64,000 nt of DNA from NCBI RefSeq assembly GCF_001650495.1, contig NZ_LWCS01000098.1, positions 124,001-188,000 of the forward strand. The letters run 5' to 3'. Numbering within the stretch: position 1 is the first letter of the stretch; every line of letters starts with the position of its first letter. The notes under the pieces were generated by a model. The model did no database searches. It was not told where the DNA came from and was given only the letters and a program-made list of their open reading frames with translations. This DNA comes from Mycolicibacterium iranicum. GTDB lineage: Bacteria; Actinomycetota; Actinomycetes; Mycobacteriales; Mycobacteriaceae. This document shows, piece after piece, positions 43,397 through 50,339 of the stretch. A program made the translations under genes and the position numbers.

Positions 43397-44188
43397 CTAC
43401 GGTGTGGCCTGCAGGGTGCGGATGACTTGTTGGAGAGGTTCCGGGACGGTGGACACCGCTCCGACATACGGGTGGGAAAGCTCGACCACGAGGAAGAGTT
43501 GCGCCCCGACGAGCGTTCCGATGATAGCCACCATGGCGAAGTGGTTGGCGGCCTTCTCCACGCCATAGATGATGGCGCAGCCCAACAGAAGACCGCTCGT
43601 GACAAAGATGACGGCCCACAGCGACCACGGCGGACCGGTGTCGGTGCGCGCTTGCAGAATGCGCTCGGCGCGGTTCTTGCTGAGGTCGTTCAGATTACTG
43701 AAAGACGTTGACAGAAGAGTCTTTTGCGCATCGGCGTCCGCCTGTATCGCTTCATAGGCGGCATAGAGCCGGTTGAGCGCTTGGTCTGCCGCCGGGTAGA
43801 ACCGGCCTTCGTTGACCTCGTCCCACTCGGTGATTGCCGCTTGCTCGTACTCAAGCAGACTTTGCCGAATCCGTTCCCTGTCGGGCTCGCTGAAAATGTG
43901 GGAGTCCCTGGCCAATTGCGCACCGGCAGTTCCTTCGTTGCGGACTAGGTCATCTGCGTGGCTGATCTGGCCCCACATCGCTGAGACGACGAAGCCGATG
44001 AAGAACGCGAACACGAAACCGACGACCCCGAAGGCGAACTTGGTGACGTCGTTGTGTTCCTCACCGCGAAGGTTGGGAAATCGGCGCCGCACCACGACCT
44101 GGATGACGATCGCGGTGCCCGCCGTGCCGGTCACCATCAAGATCAGCAGCAGCCACGAGGGCACATGGGATACCAGCCACTGACTCAA
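43397..44188 (-). CDS. DUF4239 membrane protein
   Basis: 263 residues with the bestrophin-like DUF4239 layout: two N-terminal helices (LLLILMVTGTAGTAIVIQVV and FAFGVVGFVFAFFIGFVVSAMWG), a central charged cytosolic or outer domain of about 110 residues (NEGTAGAQLARDSHIF, LLEYEQAAITEWDEV), and two C-terminal helices. Function unknown. It is separated from flanking genes by about 200 nt on both sides, so it is probably transcribed alone. Confidence 0.82.
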   Translation of the reverse strand: MSQWLVSHVPSWLLLILMVTGTAGTAIVIQVVVRRRFPNLRGEEHNDVTKFAFGVVGFVFAFFIGFVVSAMWGQISHADDLVRNEGTAGAQLARDSHIFSEPDRERIRQSLLEYEQAAITEWDEVNEGRFYPAADQALNRLYAAYEAIQADADAQKTLLSTSFSNLNDLSKNRAERILQARTDTGPPWSLWAVIFVTSGLLLGCAIIYGVEKAANHFAMVAIIGTLVGAQLFLVVELSHPYVGAVSTVPEPLQQVIRTLQATP

Positions 44189-44393
44189 CGTTTCCCCCGT
44201 GTGCTCATCTCCGTTGCCCCGCCTGCTCGGGCGCTGAGTTCCGACTCTAGGTGCGGCGTCGGTCCAGCCAGAGATTGTTCAGCAGTTTTAGCAGTGCAGT
44301 GGGTCGCAGTCACGGCCACCCCGGGTCGGTGAGTGCGACGCCCGAGTCTGGACAGTCGGGAGCGCCGACACTGTCGGATTATTGGGGTGGCCG

Positions 44394-45461
44394 CTAGCGC
44401 GGAGCGACTGTGGACGCCTCCGACGCTGCCGGTCCGGTGTGGGGGCCGCCGCCGACCGGGTAGGCGTGCACCAGCGCAGAGGTGAGTTTCGGGACAGCAT
44501 GGGTGAGCGTGTGCTCGGCCTCGTGTGCGATGCGGTGGGCCTCGGCCAGACTGACATTGGGATCGATGTCGAGTTCGGCGTCGGCGTGCAGGTGGTGCCC
44601 GATCCATCGCATCTTCACGCTCCGAACATTCGTGACGCCGGGTTCGGCGGCCAACGCCGTTTCGGCAGTGTCGATGAACCGGGGATCCACGGCATCCATC
44701 AGGCGGCGGAAGATGTCGCGCAGAGCGGTCCGCAGGACCGCGAGGATCGCGATCGTGATGACGAGTCCGATGATGGGGTCGGCGAGCGGAAAACCCAGCG
44801 CCACGCCACCGGCGCCGAGCAGTACCGCGAGCGAGGTGAATCCGTCTGTGCGGGCGTGCAATCCGTCGGCCACCAATGCCGCCGACCCGATTCTCCTGCC
44901 CACGCGGATGCGGTACAGGGCGACCCATTCGTTGCCGATGAACCCGATGAGGCCCGCGACCGCGACCCAGCCGACGTGGTCTATGGGGACCGGATTGATG
45001 AGACGGCGAGTGGACTCGACGCCGGCGATGATGGCCGAAAGGGCGATCATCGCTATGACGAAGAGGCCGGCCAAGTCCTCGGCGCGGCCGAACCCGTAGG
45101 TGTAGCGCCGGGTGGCAGCCCGGGTGCTGAGCGCGAAGGCGATCCATAGAGGGATCGCCGTCAGCGCGTCGGAAAAGTTGTGGATGGTGTCGGCCAGCAG
45201 CGCAACCGATCCCGATACGGCAACGATGCCGATCTGGGCGACTGCCGTCATTGCGAGGATGAGCAGGCTGATCTTCACGGCCCTGATTCCGGCTGCGCTG
45301 GATTCCAGTGCGCTGTCGATGCTGTCGCTGGCGTCGTGACTGTGCGGGGCGAACAGTTCGCGCAGGGCGGTCCCGAGCTTTCCCCCGCGGTGGCTGTGGC
45401 TGTGCGGCTGATCGTGGTGGGAACCGTGATCGTGGTCGGTGTGAGCCCTCTGGTGGGTCAT
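44394..45461 (-). CDS. CDF-family cation exporter controlled by KmtR
   Basis: 355 residues with a His-rich N-terminus (14 His in the first 42 residues), six membrane helices and a C-terminal metallochaperone-like domain. The transport site is a HD-HD quartet: His94/Asp98 in DTIHNFSDAL and His202/Asp206 in ADGLHARTDGF. HD-HD sites select Zn, Co, Cd or Ni rather than Mn or Fe. The gene starts inside the kmtR stop (ATGA), so this is probably Co/Ni (possibly Zn) efflux, as for M. tuberculosis Rv2025c. Confidence 0.9.
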   Translation of the reverse strand: MTHQRAHTDHDHGSHHDQPHSHSHRGGKLGTALRELFAPHSHDASDSIDSALESSAAGIRAVKISLLILAMTAVAQIGIVAVSGSVALLADTIHNFSDALTAIPLWIAFALSTRAATRRYTYGFGRAEDLAGLFVIAMIALSAIIAGVESTRRLINPVPIDHVGWVAVAGLIGFIGNEWVALYRIRVGRRIGSAALVADGLHARTDGFTSLAVLLGAGGVALGFPLADPIIGLVITIAILAVLRTALRDIFRRLMDAVDPRFIDTAETALAAEPGVTNVRSVKMRWIGHHLHADAELDIDPNVSLAEAHRIAHEAEHTLTHAVPKLTSALVHAYPVGGGPHTGPAASEASTVAPR

Positions 45462-45880
45462 GGCCGCCGGTCCTTGGCTGCAGCGGGGCTGGAAGTCTCT
45501 GCGTTGACCGCGTGCAACTCCGTGAGTTCGTCGGCGCTGCGGTGGTGGCCGGGAATTCCCGGTCCTGCGTGTTCGGCGTTGTAAACAGCGTCGGTGACCA
45601 GCTGGCGGACGTGATCGTTGTCCAGACTGTAGAAAATGGTGGTGCCCTCCCGGCGGGTCCGAACCAGCCGAGCCATCCGCAGCTTGGCCAGGTGCTGGGA
45701 TACCGACGCCGCGGGTTTGCCTATGTGAGATGCCAAATCGTTGACCGACATCTCCCGAGTTCCCAACGCCCACAACACCTGGACGCGAGTGGCATCAGCG
45801 AGCATGCGAAAGACCTCGACGACAAGGTCGACTTGGTCGTCGGGAAGCCGCCGCGTGCATGCTCCCTTATCTACGTTCAT
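45458..45880 (-). CDS. kmtR: KmtR, ArsR/SmtB-family Ni/Co-sensing repressor
   Basis: 140 residues: a winged-helix core (EMSVNDLASHIGKPAASVSQHLAKLRMARLV) and an alpha-5 plus C-terminal metal site. Residues His90, Glu103, His104, His112 and His113 have exactly the spacing (13, 1, 8, 1) of the KmtR ligands His88, Glu101, His102, His110, His111 as I recall them. No alpha-3 ELCV cysteine box is present, so arsenic or cadmium sensing by that site is excluded. The stop overlaps the exporter start. I chose the ATG at 45880; the palindromic operator covers it. Confidence 0.88.
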   Translation of the reverse strand: MNVDKGACTRRLPDDQVDLVVEVFRMLADATRVQVLWALGTREMSVNDLASHIGKPAASVSQHLAKLRMARLVRTRREGTTIFYSLDNDHVRQLVTDAVYNAEHAGPGIPGHHRSADELTELHAVNAETSSPAAAKDRRP

Positions 45881-45888
45881 ACGCAGAT
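45869..45888. promoter_or_regulatory. Candidate KmtR operator over the kmtR start codon
   Basis: ATCTACGT (45869-45876) and ACGCAGAT (45881-45888) are imperfect inverted arms (7 of 8 pairs) around 4 nt. The start codon of kmtR (45878-45880) lies in the centre. A site here would block initiation of the kmtR-exporter operon and fits ArsR-family autoregulation. Confidence 0.5.
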
Positions 45889-46017
45889 AGTAGAGGGCTG
45901 GTTCCTGGCGCGGCAATAAGGGTGTTCGTCAACGGGCGCGTCAACAGCCGCCTCCCATCGCCGTCATCGACACCGCAACTGGAGAAGACTTGCGCGTCTT
46001 CATCCTCCAACCAGGAA

Positions 46018-47346
46018 CTACCAACCCACCGGCGCCCCCAAGGACCCCCCACGGAAAGAGCACCGCGCTTCAGCACGAAGCGCGGCTCGGTGCAGAAGTG
46101 CCACCACAGCAACGCTCACGGCGACAGCGCTCATGATGATGATTTGACCCGTGACGAACGCTGGCAGATAGTCGTCAGCGTAGCCAGCGAAGCCAGCGGA
46201 TACCTGTTGCGCGAGCGTGGGGTTGGAGATCTGCGCTGCCACAAGGGTGGAGATGAGGAGCGCGTAGCCGCCGACGATAACTGCCTCGCTACCCAGGCGC
46301 GCAAACTGCAGAAGGCCCGAGGCGGATCCGCTGCTGACCGCGGGTACCGATTCCAACGCGGCACGGTCGATGAGGCCGAGCGGCAGCCCAAAAGATAAGC
46401 CCAGCAGTAGCATCGGCAAAAACAGCACCCACACCGGCGGGAAAGCGGCCAGCAGGAGCATCCCCGCGTTGCCCAGAAGCATCAGCGCGGTCGCACCGTA
46501 GAAGATGCCGTACACGCTCAGGAAGGGGAATCGGCGCTCCAGCTGTACCCCGATGATGGGACCGATCAGAACGGGTCCGGAGAGTGCGATCATCACGATG
46601 GCAAGTTGACCGGAGCTCAGACCGTACACGGCGCTCAGTGCACTCGGTAGGTAGGTCAGCAGGGTCACGAATCCGAACGTTTGCAGCACAGGCATGAGAA
46701 TGATGGAGATGAAGCGCGTGTTGCGCAGCAGACTCAGGTCGATGACCTTCGCGCCCGCTTCCCGGCGATGCCGAAGATCCGGCACAGTAGCGATCATCGC
46801 AAGCGAAACCGTGATGAGCGCCGCGATCGCCACGAACACTCCGCGCCAGCCGAAGAGAGTTGACAGCGCACCGGATATCGTTGGACCGACGGCGAGTCCC
46901 AACCCGATCGTGGTGCCGAACAGCGCGAACCCGCGGGCGCGTGTAGCACCGTCGAACGCGCCGGCGATGATCGCAGGTGTGCACGTGAGGACGGCTGCCC
47001 CGAAAGCGCCTGCCAAGATGCGCGCGACGTCGAGCGCGAGCAGGTCGGGCGCGGCCGCGCAGAACACAAGGGACGCGATGGAGCCGACCACGCCGATGAC
47101 GAACGTGCGCTTGTAGCCGATGTGGTCGGAGACCACGCCCCACACCAAGGTGAACGCCGCGAATGAAGCGTTGAACCCGTTGACGACCCACTGCAGCGGC
47201 ACCGTGTCCGCCCCGAGGTCGCGTGCGATGTCCGGCAGCACCGTCGCAATTCCGGCGATGCTGAGCGGCACGAGGAAGACCGCGATCAGAAGCGCGGGAA
47301 GAGCCAAGGGTGAGATCCGCTGGGAGGCGGGCGCGGTAGAGGTCAT
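46018..47346 (-). CDS. MFS drug/solute exporter (DHA-type)
   Basis: 442 residues with 14 or so hydrophobic segments. The start PALLIAVFLVPLSIAGIATVLPDIARDL and the motif GVVSDHIGYKRTFVIG (MFS motif A) are typical of drug-H+ antiporters. The ATG at 47346 has AGGAG 6 nt upstream; the frame extends 103 codons further but crosses the TetR promoter. A divergent TetR gene with paired operator-like repeats between the two indicates ligand-induced expression. Its C-terminus is basic and rich in Ala/Arg. Confidence 0.88.
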   Translation of the reverse strand: MTSTAPASQRISPLALPALLIAVFLVPLSIAGIATVLPDIARDLGADTVPLQWVVNGFNASFAAFTLVWGVVSDHIGYKRTFVIGVVGSIASLVFCAAAPDLLALDVARILAGAFGAAVLTCTPAIIAGAFDGATRARGFALFGTTIGLGLAVGPTISGALSTLFGWRGVFVAIAALITVSLAMIATVPDLRHRREAGAKVIDLSLLRNTRFISIILMPVLQTFGFVTLLTYLPSALSAVYGLSSGQLAIVMIALSGPVLIGPIIGVQLERRFPFLSVYGIFYGATALMLLGNAGMLLLAAFPPVWVLFLPMLLLGLSFGLPLGLIDRAALESVPAVSSGSASGLLQFARLGSEAVIVGGYALLISTLVAAQISNPTLAQQVSAGFAGYADDYLPAFVTGQIIIMSAVAVSVAVVALLHRAALRAEARCSFRGGSLGAPVGW

Positions 47347-47424
47347 GAAGGCTCCTGAGCAGAAATGACGTGTCAACCTGACTCCCTCCGGCCGCAAGGT
47401 CGAACAGGCACCACGACGAAACGG

Positions 47425-47486
47425 GTTTCGTACCGATCGACCAAATACTATCCCAAGTCGGCGGTTTCTGTCCCGATCGATCAAAA
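47425..47486. promoter_or_regulatory. Two operator-like repeats spaced 40 bp between MFS and TetR genes
   Basis: GTTTCGTACCGATCGACCAA begins at 47425 and GTTTCTGTCCCGATCGATCA begins at 47464. The shared CGATCG cores are at 47434 and 47474, exactly 40 bp apart. Both contain the palindromic CGATCG. They are candidate binding sites for the TetR protein encoded beside them and could bind two dimers on the same DNA face. Confidence 0.6.
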
Positions 47487-47503
47487 ACCCGTAAACTGGT
47501 CGC

Positions 47504-48085
47504 ATGCCCCGTCCTCGCAAGTTCGACGAATCGACTGCTCTGCGCGCGGCGCGCGAGACGTTTCGCCGCTCCGGGTACGCCGGGACCTCGTTGAGCGATC
47601 TCGCCGAGGCGACGGGTCTCGGCAAAGGCAGCCTGTACAACGCCTTCGGCGACAAGCATCAGTTGTTCGAGCGGGTCGTGAGCGAATACTGCGATGAGGT
47701 CGATAGATCGACCGACAGGCGAATCGGCCGAGACGCAGGACTGGATGCCGCTCTTGGGTACCTCCGGGCGATGACCGATGACACGATCGCCGACCAGGCC
47801 CGTATCGGCTGCATGATCGCGAAGGTCACCTCGGAGTCGGCTACCAGCGAACCCGCGGCCGTGCAGCGGGCGTCACAGACGCTGCATCACGCGGAAGACG
47901 CTATCGCCGACGCGTTGACCCGCGCTCAGACTTCGGGAGAGTGGAAGCGGCAGGACAACCCTCGCGAAGTGGCTCAGCTGATAATCGCGATCAGCCGCGG
48001 CATCGATGCTCTCGGCAAAGCCGGCTATTCCTCTGACACACTTCGCGCGATAGAGCGGACCGCGACGCGCCTCATCACGCGCTGA
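47504..48085 (+). CDS. TetR-family repressor
   Basis: 193 residues. The N-terminal helix-turn-helix (FRRSGYAGTSLSDLAEATGLGKGSLYNAFGDKHQLFE) is a standard TetR_N; the rest is a helical ligand-binding domain with a TetR_C-like end. It is divergent from the MFS exporter, with candidate operators in the 157-nt gap. Expected to repress the exporter until an inducer binds; inducer unknown. ATG at 47504. Confidence 0.92.
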   Translation: MPRPRKFDESTALRAARETFRRSGYAGTSLSDLAEATGLGKGSLYNAFGDKHQLFERVVSEYCDEVDRSTDRRIGRDAGLDAALGYLRAMTDDTIADQARIGCMIAKVTSESATSEPAAVQRASQTLHHAEDAIADALTRAQTSGEWKRQDNPREVAQLIIAISRGIDALGKAGYSSDTLRAIERTATRLITR

Positions 48086-48247
48086 AACGCGATCCGTGGA
48101 CTGAAGTGATCGCTTCGTGAGCGCCGGCCGCTCGGGCCGTGGTGATTGCCTGAACGACCATCCGACCGGGCACCTTGCCGGATCCGGCCCTGCCGGCCCT
48201 CCTACGTGTCCGAGACACAGGTCGTCACATGCGAAAGGTGACGTGAG

Positions 48248-48729
48248 TTAGAAGAACAACGGGTCCACACCCGCAGTGTCGAACGACAGGTTCGACGACG
48301 AGGACCATCCGGCCTGCAGCATGGGGGGCGGCAGCGAACCGGCGACAACACCGCCTGACGCGGCATCACATTCCAGTTTTGGCGCGCGCGTTCGCCTACC
48401 GCTGCGGTGGTATGGCTCAGGACGTTGAGCCGAGCGGAATTGAGCCAGGCCATCATGGCCGGATCGCCGAACCACGTCAGCTGATTGCTGTTGTACGCCA
48501 GCATCATCCGCAGCCAATCCAGCGGCCCGTGCGGGGTGGGTACCGACAGGCAGTTGGAGCTCAGCGTCGGATGCGGCGCTGCGACGACAGGGCCTCCGGC
48601 AGTCCGCTTGAGCGTCCGGTAACCGCGCACCATGTCGCTCTGCTCGTAGCCGTCCGCCAAATCCGCTGCGCTCCAGCTCAGTTCAAGCTGCGGCAGACCG
48701 AGGTCCTCGCGGATGTCGTCGGCGAACAT
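48248..48729 (-). pseudogene. Frameshifted, truncated gene of unrecognised family
   Basis: The minus-strand frame from 48729 reads sensibly for about 120 residues (EDLGLPQLELSWSAADLADGY, HGPLDWLRMMLAYNSNQ). Near 48370 it loses sense, while the next frame continues as DAASGGVVAGSLPPP and ends at a TAA at 48248-48250 with LSFDTAGVDPLFF. A single frameshift joins them. Upstream of 48729 the same frame runs VHTGDG back to a stop, so the N-terminus is also missing. I cannot name the family. Confidence 0.5.
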
Positions 48730-48827
48730 TCCATCGCCAGTATGAACTGTTGCACGCCCAAATTAGACTGGTGGCTCGGTAATGGACCTGCTCACCGCGC
48801 TGGATGCCGACGATCGAGGTCCGTTTC

Positions 48828-49511
48828 TTAAGGCCAACCCGCTGCTAGAGCGGCTTGGCTCGCAGCTGTAAGCATTTCCAGCCGGCGCCGGGCGCGGCGG
48901 CCCGCCCAGTAGGCAACCACCAATGCCACCCCCATCAGCGGATAACCCATCGCGATACGCGCGAACGCCAACCACCCGGTCGAGCCCAGATCGTAGAGCC
49001 ACTGCTGGACGATGAACCTCGACAGAAACAGGGCCACGAACACCGCGGTGGCAATGTCGAATCCGTGGATGGATCTCGGATCGGAACGCCACGAGGGTTG
49101 GGCGCTGTCGTGGTTGGTCAGCAAGTGCCAGACCACCCCGACCAGCGGCCGGCGGGCCACGATTGACACGGTGCACACCACCGCCATGGCCAAGCTGATC
49201 CAGATGCCCGGGACGAAGTAGTTATCTGCCGAGCCGGTCAGGTAGGCGATCAGCGCGGCGACCACCACACCGAGCAGCCCGGAGAACGCTGGCTGGAGCG
49301 GCTCCTTGCGCATCATTCGCAACACGATCAGTCCGATGCTGGCGCCTACGGCGATCACTACCGCGGCATCCAGACCGGCGATGGCGTTCGCGACGACATA
49401 GGCGATGGTAGGGATGCTGGCGTAGATGAGCCCCGACACCCCGCCCATCCGATCGAGCAGGGTCAGCGGGGTCTCCGCGGACTGTTTATCAATGTCCTCA
49501 GGTGTAGGCAT
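48828..49511 (-). CDS. DUF3159 membrane protein
   Basis: 227 residues with five or six membrane helices, matching DUF3159: start LLDRMGGVSGLIYASIPTIAYVVAN, a middle segment RRPLVGVVWHLLTNH and late GWLAFARIAMGYPLMGVALVV. These actinobacterial proteins are of unknown function. The start is ATG at 49511 or GTG at 49526; neither has a ribosome-binding site, and a TTGACT box lies just upstream. It diverges from the MerR gene. Confidence 0.8.
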   Translation of the reverse strand: MPTPEDIDKQSAETPLTLLDRMGGVSGLIYASIPTIAYVVANAIAGLDAAVVIAVGASIGLIVLRMMRKEPLQPAFSGLLGVVVAALIAYLTGSADNYFVPGIWISLAMAVVCTVSIVARRPLVGVVWHLLTNHDSAQPSWRSDPRSIHGFDIATAVFVALFLSRFIVQQWLYDLGSTGWLAFARIAMGYPLMGVALVVAYWAGRRARRRLEMLTAASQAALAAGWP

Positions 49512-49536
49512 AGGTATAGCCGACACCCGGACGCAA

Positions 49537-49549
49537 CGGCACAGTCAAG
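49537..49549. promoter_or_regulatory. Copy of the MerR-target motif CGGCACAGTCAAG
   Basis: The 13-mer CGGCACAGTCAAG is identical to the one at 52577-52589 in the peptidase/MFS promoter. On the minus strand it reads CTTGACTGTGCCG, a -35-like TTGACT followed by the first half of the dyad. It lies between the divergent DUF3159 and MerR genes, so one or both may be under the same regulator. Confidence 0.5.
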
Positions 49550-49580
49550 TCCTGTTCGCGGGATGGCCCAGAATGAGGCC

Positions 49581-50339
49581 ATGGCCTGGAGCACAAGGGA
49601 GATCGCCGAGCTGGCCGGTACCAGCCTGAGGGCGGTGCGGCACTATCACGACATCGGGCTGCTCGCCGAACCCGAACGCCGCACCAACGGCTACAAGCAG
49701 TACGGCGTCGCCCACCTGATCCGACTGGTGCGCATCAAAAGACTGGTAGATCTGGGCTTCTCGCTGCCCCAGATCGCTGCCATGGGTGACGCCGACGGTC
49801 ATCCGGAAGCCGAATTGCGGGCACTGGATGCCGAACTGGCCGACACCATCGGCCGGCTGCAAGAGGCCCGCGCCGAGCTGAGCCTAATCCTGCAGCACAC
49901 CGCGCCCACCGACCTGCCGACGCAGTTCGCCTCACCGGACGCGATGGCCAGGATGTCGGACGCCGACCGCTCACTGGTGGTGGTGATGACGCGGGTGCTT
50001 GGCCCGCGCGGCCTACAGATCTATGCCGACCTGATCAACAACTCACCCGACGAGCCCGTGGTCCTAGAGTTCGACGAGTTGCCCGCCGACGCCGACGAGG
50101 CCACCCGGCAAGACCTCGCCGAGCGCATGGTGCCCTACATCCAGGCGGTACGCGCCGCCAACCCTGATCTGGGGCAATCGCGGGTCGACGCACCGGGTGG
50201 ACAGCAGTACGTCGAGAAGACCATCACCGACGCCATGCACGAGCTCTACAACGAGGCGCAACTGGACACGTTGCGCCGCCAACGCGAGATCCTCAAAGCC
50301 CGAGAGCGGGAAGCGGCATCGGCGCCAGACGATAGCTAG
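49581..50339 (+). CDS. MerR-family transcriptional regulator
   Basis: 252 residues from the ATG at 49581 (another ATG at 49563). The N-terminal MerR helix-turn-helix starts WSTREIAELAGTSLRAVRHYHDIGLL with the winged YKQYGVAHLIRLVRIKRL. A dimerisation helix follows, and the C-terminal 140 residues form an effector domain unlike the cysteine-bearing metal sensors, so a small-molecule ligand is expected. No metal-binding cysteines are present. The 3' end overlaps the convergent S9 peptidase gene by 47 nt. It is the likely regulator of the promoter at 52558-52622. Confidence 0.85.
   Translation: MAWSTREIAELAGTSLRAVRHYHDIGLLAEPERRTNGYKQYGVAHLIRLVRIKRLVDLGFSLPQIAAMGDADGHPEAELRALDAELADTIGRLQEARAELSLILQHTAPTDLPTQFASPDAMARMSDADRSLVVVMTRVLGPRGLQIYADLINNSPDEPVVLEFDELPADADEATRQDLAERMVPYIQAVRAANPDLGQSRVDAPGGQQYVEKTITDAMHELYNEAQLDTLRRQREILKAREREAASAPDDS

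Noticed and set aside
44365..44377. CCGACA-C-TGTCGG palindrome after the CDF gene as a terminator
   Set aside because: The stem leaves too short a loop, has no T-tract, and lies in a region of several overlapping repeats; too weak to list.
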